Source: Augochlora pura (taxonomy: Eukaryota > Arthropoda > Insecta > Hymenoptera > Halictidae). From it: 64,000 bases of DNA. The stretch's first letter is position 1. Every line of letters begins with the position of its first letter. Location of the stretch: assembly GCF_028453695.1 (NCBI RefSeq), contig NC_135773.1, positions 1,240,001 through 1,304,000 of the forward strand, read 5' to 3'. Position numbers and translations under genes: made by a program. Under the pieces are notes generated by a model. That model had not been told where the DNA came from. It ran no database searches and was given only the letters and a program-made list of their open reading frames with translations. This document shows, one piece after another, positions 45,095 through 57,048 of this stretch.

Positions 45095-45263
45095 TTAACC
45101 CCTTGCGCTATGATTCTTTTGATCAGCACTTATTTATCTTTAATATTTTTAATAAAAGGACCGGACAATTTTTGTTCCTTTTATTGTCCTTGTGTTCTTT
45201 TCTTTCTAAGCTTTGACAACAGAAGAATTTATTTTTATTTCGACGTAGATGAAATTAATAATA
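45095..45263 (-). mobile_element. Family 2 TTAA element, truncated
   Basis: Starts TTAACCCCTTGCGCTATGATT. The following AGCACTTATTTATCTTTAAT is the complement of the right end of the copy at 3523, and AGAAGAATTTATTTTTATTT through GAAATTAATAATATT matches 58590-58640 closely. The match stops abruptly at 45263, where the family 3 end begins. Confidence 0.65.
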
Positions 45264-45290
45264 TTAAACCTTTGGACTCGGTTGTCCCCC
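45264..45290 (+). mobile_element. Family 3 TTAA-type element, left-end fragment
   Basis: TTAAACCTTTGGACTCGGTTGTCCCC matches the fragment at 20802. It begins precisely where the neighbouring family 2 sequence breaks off, as expected if one TTAA element inserted in another. Its right end was not found. Confidence 0.45.
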
Positions 45291-46803
45291 CTCCGTTAAT
45301 ATCCGTTAAATTATATTAATACTACCATTCAGTAAATAAATAAAGTGATAAAGTATCTGCACCTGCGATCTACAATTTTCTAGAAATTGAAATTTGGATA
45401 AGTAGATTATTATTTTTAAATGTACTTGGAAATCTATATTCGCGTGTTCATAATTTCCCTAAATATTAATCTCTTTATTAATAATAATAATAACAACATA
45501 AAACGGCTAAATCCCAGCGTCCAATACTCGTCGCCTGATCAAATTATCCTCCGTGACCGAGAACCAGCCTCAAGAGTTCCCCTCCGAAAAGCGGCAAACA
45601 AAGGAAACGTCCGCGAGGAGTTCATCCAGCCACGGATTTTAACACCGCGGCCAGGATCCGGCGAACAAGTTGGTAATCGAATGATTGGACGCGGAGTGGA
45701 ACAACATCCGAAACGTTGTGCGGCCTCGCGAAGTTGCCCCCGCCGTTATTGGGCAAATTCAGTGGCTGTAATGAACCGTTGCAGCGGCGGCGGCGGAGGT
45801 AATTGAATGCCCGCGAGATGTTTAACATTGAAAATGGACCGGCGGCACCGCTGGAAATTTAATCGATCGTTCAACTTTTATCGCCGTAACTTTTTACGAG
45901 CTTCCGCCTTCTCGGGTAGGCAGGGGGAGAGGGGGGAAACGAAGGAGCGGCGACGGGGCGGGAAAAGGGGTGGCCGCGCGAGCCGAAAGTCCGAAAAAGT
46001 TCGCGAGGGGGAGACCGCGACCGGCTCCGACGCGCGAAAGCTCGGCCGGAACGGGATCCGGGAACGCGAGAACAGATTATGACGAATAGTCGACAGCGAG
46101 CCGACTGGCTTGCCGGAGGTACTTAACCGGGCGGCCATTAACGCGGCCGGCATTTTTCAAGCGGCCCGAGGAGCATCGTTAACGACGTTGCGGATGTTCG
46201 CGCGCGCGCGAGTTCTTTTTGCGGACCGGACGCGAATTAACCGGCATCGGCGACTTCTTTCTCGGTATTATCGAGCTCCGTGCGCCGTTTACCCGCGGCG
46301 AGGCTCGCGAAAGTCACGGGATTATTAATTCCTCGCCGGGGCCGAAAGAACACCGACGAAAGAACCAAAAATTTAGTCTTACAAAAGTTTATTTAAACTC
46401 TTAAAACTACAAGAAATATTAAAAAGGAACTAGAAACTAATAAATCGTATTACTACGACTCCCGCCTTTAATGTGATAACACAATATTATGCTTTATGAC
46501 TATATTGAAACAATGAAGACTAGGTCCGTGAACGATGATAGAGCAGTTTGCCGGTCGATCTTCCACTTCTTGGCCAGTCTCGACAACCGTGGGGAAGTAC
46601 ATAATCCGGATCTCCATACGCTAGTTAAAACGCTTCGAAAGATTTGCGCCGAGCTGGAACGGAAACGTCGAATCCATTGCAAGTTTATCGCGCGATAAGA
46701 AACGTCTGGTGACATAAAATCGTCGGCCACCGATCGAGGTGTAATCCGTGTGTCCGATCGCCGGCGATTTCGCGTTCCCGCGCATGTCCCGCGATTTCGC
46801 GGG

Positions 46804-46830
46804 GAGAGAGAGAGAGAGAGAGCGAGAGAG
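46804..46830. repeat. (GA)n microsatellite
   Basis: About 27 bp of GA with one GC step. Confidence 0.9.
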
Positions 46831-48506
46831 AATTTATACGTCCGATCGATCGGCTCGAAGGTATGAAACCGGCGCGGTCGGGGATTCCTTATTGCTTCCT
46901 GGACGCAGTTATTTTTCGCTGGACGCGATTAGCCGGGGCGGGGTCTCGCGGTGGTGGCGAATTCGCGGAACAGGGCCGCGCGCGCGCGAGCGTTCGCGAA
47001 CGCGGGCGACGCGTACACGCGAGCGGCGGACGTGTTCTCGCTCGAATTGAAAGATCGGCGCGGCAATAAACGTTTATACGATCGACTAGGACGGCCGTTA
47101 CCCGTCGTCTAATAGGCGAGAGAACGCGCCGCGAGTGGAACCGGAATATAGTATAGTCGGGCGAACGCGGGAATCCGATCGTCGTCGCTCCGCCGGCTTC
47201 TTCGCTCGTCCGGCTCGCTGGAATTTTATAGCAATTAACCCGACCGGCGCTGTCCGATACAATTAGGAATCGCGGTCAGAAAAATTCAAATTCTCCTCGT
47301 TTCTGTCGCCGTGGTACGCTTAAGGAAAAATCGTACATCAAGTTTACGAGCCTCGCCGTTGGATGCTCGATCTTTCGAATCGTCGCGTTCTACGGAGAAA
47401 ACGTACATCGAGTTTCTCGCGCGCTGTATCGCCGACGTCTCGACCGTATGTAGGCGATAGGTTGCTATTTGCTCGGATCGCGAAATTAACTTGCACGATG
47501 ATCTCGACTATTTGCGCCACGGATTTTATCGACGGAAACACTGGAAGGTGCGATACAAAATTATTTATACATTTGGAAGAATTTAATATAGTTATAATAA
47601 ATGTTATAATTATATTTAGAATAATATGACAATATTGAAATAATATTGAAATAATATTGCTGAAATAATGATATATTAATATATTTCAAATTGTTTGCTG
47701 TAACTTTTCAGATTTTTGTAATATAACAGACAACAAATTAGAAACAATTTCAATATAATAAGTTCTCAATATCTGATATCGTTATTCGAAAATATTCTAA
47801 CAGATAAATATGTGACACGGTGCTAAAAATTCCAAGAAGAAAATTAATCCACTTTGATCGCAACCATTCTCTTTCGTACAATCATGACAATTGTCTCGTC
47901 TAACAGCGTACATACATTGAAAGTATTACAGAGATCGATGTTTTCGTCGCAGTAAGAAGCGAGCATCGAGCAAGCTGCGTTCGGCGCGGCGAAAGTGCGT
48001 GGACGAGCAAGCGGAAAGAGGACGAAAGAGGAAAAAGGAGAAACGGCGGAGAAAAGAGCAGAGGGAAAGGGAAGGGGTAGAGATCGGATCGGGGTACGGA
48101 GAAATAGGAGGAGAGACGGCGAAGAAGGTCGCCGGGTACCACGCCAAACGTTGGCTCGCGTGCTAAACTATGCGTGTAATATGCTGAATTATTTTAGCCC
48201 CCGCGCGCGCGGCTGTCCCGGCCACGGCGCAGGGCCGCGTACGCACACGGGAAGGAGATTACGCCACCTTGAATTCTCAAGCCGTTGCTTGTGTGTTGCA
48301 ATTGCCGTGTGCAGCTGGGGGCAAGTCGCCGGCCGGTCTAATTAACGGCCCCGTCGACCCATCGAGTGTCGACCCGTCAAAAAACGATCAAAAAGAGAAT
48401 CGTCCCGGCGACCGTTCTCTTTCTATTGCGTATACACGTGTGCGCCTTTAATCTCTCCTCCCCTCCCTCCCTCCTACCTTCTCCATCTCTCTTCATCTCT
48501 CATTCT

Positions 48507-48528
48507 TTCTCTCTCTCTCTCTCTCTCT
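48507..48528. repeat. (CT)n microsatellite
   Basis: Eleven CT units at the end of a broader CT-rich patch from about 48450. Confidence 0.9.
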
Positions 48529-48753
48529 TTTGCACTCGCGATCCTTTGGACGTTTCTTATCGCGAACAACCTCTAGTTCCTGGCAATGAAATTTTTTCGT
48601 CCTTACTGAAACTCACTCGGACCTGACTTTCTACAGGCTGCGCCATAAACGGTGGACCAATTAATACGTAATCGACGAGTCCTCGACAAAAGACGAGAAC
48701 AATAGAACAATTACTTGCAATGATAAAACATCGTTTATTCAAACATGCGAGTT

Positions 48754-49006
48754 TTAACCCTTCGCACTCGAACGGTGACTCTGAAGCACCACTCAAAATT
48801 GTTCCACCACGCCCCAAGACCATTTTTATAAGAACAAAGTATACGTTGAAAAAATTGTTAAACAGTGTAACTGTTAATACGAGTCACAAAAAAATCAATT
48901 TCATATGCACAATAGTGCACTTTGTTGCATAAAATGGAAGTACCATAAGGCCAGAAATTTTGATTCCAGATTTACAATTCGTACGGCTTCGAGTGCAAAG
49001 GGTTAA
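48754..49006 (-). mobile_element. Family 1 TTAA MITE, intact, inverted
   Basis: TTAACCCTTCGCACTCGAAC opens and CTTCGAGTGCAAAGGGTTAA closes a 253-bp element. The order of interior landmarks (GGTGACTCTGAAGCACC first, AGTGCACTTTGTTGCATAAA late) is the reverse of the reference copy at 13906. Both TTAA borders are intact. Confidence 0.85.
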
Positions 49007-50903
49007 TAGAGATTCGCTGGGTTTTCCTATTTATTCGAGAGATCGAAGGCACGGAGACACGGGTATTCATCGGGTCGCTCTATTTCTCGGCTGATTTTTC
49101 GAGTGGCAGATTTAATTCGGCAACATCGCGCGAAAGGTGTTCCTTTCTTCTATCCGCGGTCCGTGGTCCGGGAATCTGTAAAAAACGTAATTAACCCGGT
49201 TGCATTTCGCGATTTCAATTAAAGTAAACGGGGTCAGCGCTTAGTGGCAGAGGTTCGCAGCGCAGCGCCGCGGACATGGGAACACAGCGCGCTCGCGCGA
49301 CGGAAACTTTATACGCGCGGTTTATTCCCGAAGACCCGAGCAGTTTCCCTGTAGGCAGTTCGCAAGCGAGTGTACACGGGACTATCCAATTACACATTGA
49401 TCGAGTATCCGTGAACCTGACCAACATTTTTCACCGGGGGCGGTAGCTTAAATATTTCATTGGCCTCGACGCCCGCAATTTAAAGAACGGCGGCCGGGGT
49501 AACCCCCGTGAATCTCATATCCGACGACTTAATTAATAATCGGATATGAAGCTCCGCCTTCACGCCAGGAGGAGTTAGCTTGAAATATTGCCTCGCGAAA
49601 GGCGAGAAGTTGATCGGCCCCACGGAACCGACGATTGTTACGTAGCGAGAAACTTTCCCCGCCTCTTTACGGTCCCGACCGTTTTTCCCAATTATTTACA
49701 TTTCAACGACGGAATCGTATATTACCGTAATGTCATCCATTCCAAAGAATTTTTTATATTCCCACGTTTCTATATTTTATGCAAATTTGTAATGAAAGGT
49801 AATTTTTGGGAAAATATTTTTTTTTAAACTTTACTAGGGATAAATAAGATGTAATAAAATTTTCAGTATATACATATACAATTACCAAGAAGTACCAAAT
49901 GCATTTTTTAAATTTCCATTACAGGCTCCGACGAAGTAACTTAATTTTGAAAATGTTAACTCAATCTTGCTCTTTACGGTATCAATTTTTAAATATACAA
50001 CAACTATAAATGCATGTGTATATATATGTATCTATACATATTTAATTATATGACGTATTCATATATCACGTTTATTACATCGACGTCTGTCCATGGCTGT
50101 CCGTTTCCACTTGCCAAGCATCCCCGGGCACAGAGACCCGACGCATAGTGAACCATTCCATTCGCGAAGTTCATCCGCGAAGCATCGCCCGTGAAAAATG
50201 TCTTCGGAAGTTTCGGCTTAATCTTTCATGAAGAAATTCCGTTTCCCCCCTCTTGCCGAGCACCTCGCGATAAGGGAGCGCTCTGTAAGAAGACCGCGCG
50301 GATACGGTCGAGTTTACAAGGGGACGGAAGACACAACTGTGTTATTATATCTACTTTGAGATTCAACTCGCATTTAAGTTCGCGGCGCGTGAAATATCGA
50401 GCCCGGGACACCCCTCGAGGTTCGACGATTTTTTCACCGGCATCGTCGACGCGGCCGAACGTCACAGGCCGGGCCGAAGACAAATTACGCGTTTCATTGA
50501 TCCCGTGCCCGTCGCCGCAGGGTCAATTTCACTTCCAATAAATTTCGTACACGGTTAACCAATAATTCCGCGGGCAATTAATCAGTATTAAAGCCCGCCG
50601 CGATATTGCGTAAGTGTTTTCCGTGCGGGGCAGGCCCCGGTACACGCCGATCGATAAATAAAGATGTAATTGCCGGTGGTTTCCGGTAAAGGTTTCCCCC
50701 CCTTTCGGACGACGCGACTCACGGGTTCGATTAACCGGGCCGCGCGGCACATTTTTCACGGTAAAACGCGGTCGCGGCGTTACTTTATTCGCGCGATAAA
50801 CACCGCCTTTCGTTGACCGCGAAAATTTTCGGACCTCTGCGACGAGTTCCCGGCGCCGTCGAAATTTATGCGAAAACCGGGTGCAGTTGTTCTTAACGCT
50901 GTT
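49007..50903. other. Unique non-coding DNA
   Basis: CpG-rich at 49010-49680 and 50090-50880; AT-rich at 49700-50080. A block near 50530-50620 alternates AT runs (AACCAATAATTC, GGCAATTAATCAGTATTAA) with CpG-rich segments, a texture that would suit a regulatory element. No gene recognised. Confidence 0.45.
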
Positions 50904-51000
50904 TTATCCCTTGCACTGTAATAACGAGTCGGACTCGTGATAAAGATTCCACGCAGGATCTGCTAAATTAATAAATTATTAATTCGATTGGAAAACATAG
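50904..51000 (+). mobile_element. Family 2 element, left end only
   Basis: TTATCCCTTGCACTGTAATAACGAGTCGGACTCGTG, then ATAAAGATTCCACGC and GATCTGCTAAATTAATAA, matches the left ~95 bp of the copy at 3523. The rest is missing. Confidence 0.65.
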
Positions 51001-52543
51001 TTTTCGTTATTCAATGTGTTGGATAGGACGTTAACTGAATTATCCCACTTCCGGTTTAGGAGAATATATAGATAGGGATTTCACCAGAGCGCGCTCTGCT
51101 TTTTGTGCGTTAGGCTAGTTATTCATAAGTGTGTATTTCAATCCATTGGCATCCTAGTTATTCTATTAAATATATAGTTATTCTATTAATAAATATATAT
51201 TAATTAAATTCTTCAACTATCCACTAAATAAATCCCAACAAATTGCCTTATAAATCGAAATCAAATTGAATTTTTCGTTTGAGAACGGACAGTACTCTGG
51301 CTCGTTTCCAATAAGTAGTATTATCAACCAGTGGTCAGACAATCGACAAAGACCAATGATCTATGTAATAGAATTTTGTACAGGAAAATCGACAGACTTG
51401 CCATAAAAAATAAAGCATGGGTTTCACTTTGAGACACTTATTTCTATTCACTTTTACGGTCATCGAGATGATTGCAAATATTTAAAACAATTTTTAAAAA
51501 GAATTCCACGTGGCACTCTATAATCGAAACAAATAAAATACCAATGGCGACATGATATCTTTGGATTAATTTTTATATTATTATAATTAAATAGCATACA
51601 CAAATGTATAACTGAGAATTTATTTAAAATAATTCATACAGTAAAGAAAAATTCTTTATTAATATTTATTCTTTCATTGTGCCATAATTTCCATGTAGGA
51701 TTTTTTAAAAAGTATGAAACATAATTTGAATATGATTACGTTGTTACACAGCTGTGCATACTGTTCATTTACCGGTCAAAATTTCCCGTCGAAAATTTAA
51801 ACAAAAAATCAGCATTCAACGGGTTAATCTCGCAACGGTTATGCGACTTTTCCGGCTGATTTCAAAGCAGCCCAGAAAGCGTGGGAAATCGGAGGCACCG
51901 TATCGCGGCGAATGCATTAACAAGCGTGGCAAAAATTTTGCAAACGGGTCCCCGTTGATCCACCGTTGAACTCACCGTAACACGGTAAACTACGGTTATT
52001 TCTCAAGGCGGCGCGCGTTCCGCGCGACTTTGGTCCAACGGAGCCGGAAAGTTCGGCGCCTATCTGCCCGGCAATAGAAACACAGAGTTCCATTCTATAC
52101 GATTATCCGGTTTAAAAAGGATTATGCAAAGGGAGGGGGCCGGGCCGCGGGTCTAATATTTCCGCGTAATAAAAATTATGCTTATTCAAATTTATTCATA
52201 AGCTTTTCCTATCTCGCGAACATAATTGATACGGGCGGAGGGCGGCCGGCCGGAATGAAATTGATCGACCGGCGGGGTGGAGCCGTGAGGGTCCCCTCTA
52301 CCGACGGAGATTGCGTGTCAAAATCGAATGAAACGAACGTAAGAAGCGACCAGAGAAAGAGAAGAAGAGAGAGAGAGAAAGTCGTAATTTTAGCGGTAGC
52401 CCGCAAACGAAGCTCGAGTTTCGTCCGGTAAAAAGAGCATCTGCAACAATACCACTGTTTCATCTCGTCTGCATTGGCGAAGATCGTCGAAATTAAAAGG
52501 AAACCCAACAGGAATACTCATAAATACGGCAATTTCAATATAT
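51001..52543. other. Unique non-coding DNA
   Basis: AT-rich to about 51770, then CpG-rich. At 52150-52240 AT runs with GTAATAAAAATTATGCTTAT are embedded in GC-rich flanks. No gene recognised. Confidence 0.5.
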
Positions 52544-52793
52544 TCAACCTTTTCCAATCGAGTGCTGACTCTGAGGCGCCGCTAAAATTGTTCTACCACG
52601 TCGCAAGATAATTTTTATACCAACCAAGCTTGGATTTAAAAAATTGTTAGGTTATGTCAGGTTATTGATAGGAGTCGCAAGAATCAATTTTGTCCGCATA
52701 AAAGTGCATTTTGTTGCATAGAACGGAAACAGTACGAATCAGAAATATTATTTCATATTTACAGTTAAAATCGCTTCGAGTGCAAAGGGTTAA
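52544..52793 (-). mobile_element. Family 1 TTAA MITE, full length, inverted
   Basis: Opens TCAACCTTTTCCAATCGAGTG (TTAA and TIR mutated) and closes CTTCGAGTGCAAAGGGTTAA; 250 bp. Interior landmarks TGACTCTGAGGCGCC, TTGTTCTACCACG and AAAGTGCATTTTGTTGCATA are in the inverted order. The interior also contains GGTTATGTCAGGTTATTG, absent from other copies. Confidence 0.82.
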
Positions 52794-53543
52794 TATACCG
52801 TCCACTATAGTTAAAATGAAAAATGGTGCAGCGCGCGTCGCTCGCCGCTTCGCGAGCGGTTTACCAGCAGACGAATCCGCGAGACGATTTCTCGTTCGTT
52901 CCTTGATTTCCACGATTGCTCTGAACCGCGTCCAAAAACAGCGTTGCGAAGCTACATCTTCGTGACACTTTCGGGCGACGCATCGGCCAACGGAATCACG
53001 CGAGGGTGGGGGTCGGCAAAGTGTTAAAACGAGGACGCAACGGAGCGTTTCGGCCGCGCTATGGAAACCGTCGACGGGTTTGCTCATTAGTCGGGGATAT
53101 TAAGCGGGCGGCCCCGGCTTTTTCCCCTCGGCCCCGGGCGTCCGACAATTTTTCGCATTTTCCCCGGTCTCTCTCCTCTCCCTTTGTTTGTAACCGATAC
53201 GCGCGCACCACCGTTGAAATTACAGCCGAACAAAAACACGCGCGCCGACACTTTTCTGCTAGCAAAGCGCCGCGGCCGGCCGCGCGCGAATTTCATTTCG
53301 AGTGTTGGACCCTTTTTTTGCGCGGTCGTTCATGGTTCCCGGTATATATATATGTATATATATTTTATTCAGCGTGTTTTTCGCAGCCGGGATTGATACG
53401 GGGAAAAAAGAATAAAGCAGCGCGCGCGCGCCGATTCAGCCGCATGCATACTTCACGCTCGCCTCGGACCCCCCACCCCCGTCATTGCCGTCGAAAACGA
53501 AAATCGCGGCGATCGGCGACCGTTCGACGCGACCGGAAGTAAT
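52794..53543. other. CpG-rich spacer between MITE copies
   Basis: Contains a TATATATATATGTATATATA run at 53343-53364. Open frames on both strands are compositional. No gene recognised. Confidence 0.5.
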
Positions 53544-53792
53544 TTAACCCTTATCACTCGAGTGGCGACTCGGCGGCGCCATTAAAATTACTATAATACA
53601 TTTCAAAATTGTTTTTAATAGATATCGCCGAAGCTTAGATTTAAAAATTGTTAAAAGTTTAACTATTATATGAGTCACGAGACTCAATTTCATACGAATA
53701 AAATAAATATTGTTACATAAGAAGGAGACACTGGAAGCCGGAAAAATTATTTTCGATTTGCAGTTGAAATGGCTTCGAGCGCAAAGGGTTAA
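53544..53792 (-). mobile_element. Family 1 TTAA MITE, intact, inverted
   Basis: TTAACCCTTATCACTCGAGTG to CTTCGAGCGCAAAGGGTTAA, 249 bp with both TTAA borders. The interior follows the inverted copies at 48754 and 52544, with GGCGCCATTAAAATTACTA near the left and ACATAAGAAGGAGACACTGG near the right. Confidence 0.85.
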
Positions 53793-54430
53793 GTTCGCCG
53801 ATTTATCGGGGGCCGGGGAGACCGCGTTCTTAGCTTTTCGTTACAGCCGTCGCCTCGAGTTCGCCGAACAATATCGGATCTCGCAACAGTTTAATTGGAA
53901 TCCGGGTATAATCGGGGAACGTGCGTCGAATCGAAGCGGCGGCGGCTGCCTTCTCTCCCGGCCCGCCTCACCCCCGCCCCCCCCGCTTTCTATGATCCGG
54001 CGAGCCTCCAAAGAGAATCCTTAATTGCATCAATTACTTTCAGTCTAACCGGCTCGTTGCGCACCTCGCGGTTCCGGATTAATCTTCTTAAAACTGCGCG
54101 GACGTCTTCGCCGCCGGGAATTCACGGAAACATCCCCGGTATTGCTGGCCCCCTCAAAGAACGTTTCTCATGCGTTTCTCTTTTCGCGCCGGTTATGGGG
54201 CTAACTTTGCAAACGCGGTTTTAATAGCCGGAATCCTTGAGCAGCCCCACCGACGGCCAGGGGGGGAGAGAAAGGAATTCATCGTTTAAGTTTACGCCGC
54301 GCGAAATTGCTTCCGGTTTTTCTGCAACGACGCTTATTTTTCGACGGAAGCGTCGGCGTTGGATTCGCGACCCGATACGCGGCTCGCGAGAATGCCAGTC
54401 GGAGGGGCCTGCGAGACGATTCGTTCGCGA
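53793..54430. other. CpG-rich spacer between MITE copies
   Basis: Nothing recognised; stop-poor frames on the plus strand have no domain. Confidence 0.5.
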
Positions 54431-54580
54431 TTAACCCTTTCCACTCGAAACAATTTTAACCGTAAATCTAAAATAACTTCTCTGATTTATGGTATTTTTA
54501 TTTCAACAAAGTGCATTTTTATGCATATGAAATTTATTCTTGTGCTAGTTTTACTATTTAACACAGTTTTTAAATAATTA
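54431..54580 (+). mobile_element. Family 1 MITE, right-truncated
   Basis: TTAACCCTTTCCACTCGAAAC, then ACCGTAAATCTAAAATAACTTC, CAAAGTGCATTTTTATGCATA and TTTACTATTTAACACAGTTTTT follow the reference order. The match ends in an A/T run near 54580 and the right terminal repeat is missing. Confidence 0.75.
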
Positions 54581-55931
54581 AAAAAAATATTTTTAATATC
54601 ACATCCGTGCGCGTGCAATTTTTCCTCGATCGTCGGGCGAGAACGGGAAAGATTGCCGTAACAAAGGGGTCGATAGTCGGCGCGACGTAAGAATCGAGTT
54701 CGCGGAACGGCAATTTTGCTGGCGGCTTGCGGGGGAGGGACGGGTGGACCGAGAAAAGGGGGACACCGGGTTATTACGCAATATTACGTTAGCCTGATTG
54801 AAGTCGGCGCGACATTACGACCGAATCGATCCCGACACGACCGACGACGCACTTCGACAATTGTCGGACGGGATGCAATCGCGGTATCTGCATATGCCAA
54901 TCCGTCAAATTCTGGCTGATTCGCCCACTTGCTTTGATTACACTGTCAATCTGAGACGCGACGATCTGTTCATTTGCCGACCGTCCCGTGCGAGCATCGA
55001 CGCCACGTTATCCGGGCGAGCGACGCGCCGAACAAACAATCTTGTCCTCTATCGATAGATGAAAGAACCCGCGGATATTTAAACAACGACACTCGAAAGC
55101 TATTTTAGCTGCAAATCTGAAATAATTTTTCTAACTTATGGTATCTCTATTTTATGCCAGTCGGTTATTGATCATTGAGAAATTTTTTAATAATGTTTTA
55201 ATAGTGTTTTAACAATGGAATGGTTGAATAATATTTTATTACAGAAACGATTCGATACGAATGCTAGTCAAGTGCGATCGATGAGGTTACAAATATCTGT
55301 ATTTAATGGAAAAATAATATACAGTAAACTCCTATTAATATTCTAACAATCTTTAAAACGTAATAATTTTTGTGATCATTGAACTAAACGCCTCAAATAA
55401 AATTGAAACAAAGTATTTCAATAATTGTCTAGTATACTAATCTCTCAATCATCTAAAAGACAATTCAGCTCATTTAACTCAGTTTGAAAAAAGTTATTTC
55501 ATTCTAGTTCAGTGTCCGAATATTAATAAGACTTACTATAGATACAAAAAGCTCTCTGCGACAATTATTTTCGTTTATTTCGGGCGAGCAACAAATCGGA
55601 AGAACTCGCGGAAAGTCCGTGCGCGGCCGCCTGCAATTTTTCATTGTTTTTCGATTCCCGGCAATATTTCTCCCGCGGCGAGCATTACGGGTTCCGATCG
55701 AGGGCGCTTCAATCAGCGGACACGCGCCGGCTAAAAGTAACCCCCGTGGACAAAAATCGGCCGGCGTAAATGCGTTTTTCGTGTTTGTAAAGTGGCCGCG
55801 CGTTTGCACGCCCGTTAATCGGCCGGCGCTCGCGAAGGATCACCGAAACATCGGTCAAGGACTCGGAACGTATATCTACGGAGTATCTGGATCGGTTTCC
55901 AATAGCCGGCGACGATATCGGATCGAAAGAG
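54581..55931. other. Unique spacer with AT-rich middle
   Basis: CpG-rich at 54600-55060 and 55540-55930, AT-rich between. No gene recognised. Confidence 0.5.
55089..55159 (+). mobile_element. Family 1 MITE, short internal fragment
   Basis: CACTCGAAAGCTATTTTAGC, then GCAAATCTGAAATAATTTTTC and a TTATGGTATCTCTATTTTATG stretch match the left third of family 1. Both outermost ends are lost. Confidence 0.6.
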
Positions 55932-56238
55932 TTAACCCTTTGCACTCGGAGCCATTTTAACTGTGAATTCGAAATAATTTTTCTGGTTCCTGGCATTACC
56001 ATTCTATTTAACAAAATCAATTTTTATGCGTACAAAATTTATTCTCGCGACTCCTACCAACAGTTTTGTTGCTTGACAATTTTTTAAATAATAAACCTTA
56101 TTGTTGCAAAAATTATTTGGGAATGAAATGGAATAATTTCTTAAATCCTAAACCTTATTGTTGCAAAAAATTATTTGGAAATGAAATGGAATAATTTCAG
56201 TGGTGCCTCAGAGTCGCCACTCGAGTGCAAAGGGTTAA
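55932..56238 (+). mobile_element. Family 1 TTAA MITE, intact, with internal duplication
   Basis: TTAACCCTTTGCACTCGGAGC to CCACTCGAGTGCAAAGGGTTAA, 307 bp with both TTAA borders. It is longer than other copies because a 58-bp internal segment is tandemly duplicated (next entry). Otherwise the reference order is kept, ending GTGGTGCCTCAGAGTCGCC. Confidence 0.87.
56083..56198. repeat. 58-bp tandem duplication inside a MITE
   Basis: Two copies, starting TTAAATAATAAACCTTATTG at 56083 and TTAAATCCTAAACCTTATTG at 56141, each ending GAAATGGAATAATTTC. They differ at only a few positions, so the duplication is fairly recent and specific to this copy. Confidence 0.88.
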
Positions 56239-56734
56239 TAGCGCCCCGCGTGGAACAATTGACGCAGTCCGGACGTTAATTCGCGGCGGTAACGCAATAA
56301 TAACTCGGTCGTCCGCGCGCGGTCCAACTAATTACTCGGACAGGAATTAATCGGATCCCTTCTGTTCGATGTCTTTCCAGAATTACTTTCAATCACTCCC
56401 GTCGATTTTAATCAAATGAAATTCGCGTCCGCTGCTCCCAGGCTTCGCGTTGTTCGAATTCGATCGCGAGATTAATAAAAATTACGCGCTCTTTCATTCG
56501 ACCGAGGGACGGTGATTGGAGACTAAGGGTAGTAGTAGTCTACGCTCCTAATCGCTATCTTTTTAATTACAATACTTTATAAAATAAGCACGACTGCATC
56601 ATGCACGAATTTCAATTCGGAAATATGTAAATAAGTTTAGTTGATAAATTATTCCTGTTGCCGAATAAATTTGCGTTTTGGATCAGTATTGCCAGGCGAT
56701 TTAAAATGCATGAATTTAAATTCGGAAATAGGTG
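56239..56734. other. Unique non-coding DNA
   Basis: CpG-rich to about 56500, then AT-rich. ATGCACGAATTTCAATTCGG near 56600 is echoed by ATGCATGAATTTAAATTCGG near 56707, a partial repeat leading into the next entry. Confidence 0.55.
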
Positions 56735-57048
56735 AATAAAATTCGTATAGCACAGAATCTAAATAAATTGTGTCTGGTTATTTTTACAAGGCATTTTACG
56801 TCGATCGATTTTACTGTTCGGTGAATTTAGTGTTAAATAAGAGAAACAGCGACAACAGTAATAGTTTGCTTTCTTCTTAGGTATGATCGCAAAATAAAAT
56901 TAGTATAGTACAAAAGCTGAGTAAATTATATCTTGTCATTTTTACAAGGCATTTTACGTTAATCGATTTTATTGTTCAATAAATTTAGTATTAAACAAGA
57001 GAAACGGCGACAACAGAAACTGTCTGCTTTCTCAGATCGCAATCGAAA
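56735..57048. repeat. ~158-bp direct duplication
   Basis: Two head-to-tail units. Landmarks present in both are ACAAGGCATTTTACGT, TCGATTTTA-TGTTC, AGAGAAACAGCGACAACAG or AGAGAAACGGCGACAACAG and TTTGCTTTCT or CTGCTTTCTC. The unit starts are near 56735 and 56893. The following sequence (57033-57090) resembles 38975-39030. Confidence 0.85.

Larger units (their letters stand above)
45291..48753. other. Unique non-coding DNA
   Basis: AT-rich to 45500, CpG-rich to 46360, mixed to 46740, CpG-rich to 47330, AT-rich at 47560-47860, CpG-rich to 48640. The open frame at 46489-46698 has a less biased composition than most but shows no domain and no splice context. TACAGGCTGCGCCATAAACGG at 48634 looks like a transposon terminus but no partner was found. 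Confidence 0.45.

Noticed and set aside
46489..46698. 69-residue plus-strand frame with a balanced composition (LHTLVKTLRKICAELERKRR)
   Set aside because: No domain recognised, a minus-strand frame is open over the same bases, and no splice sites or promoter support it.
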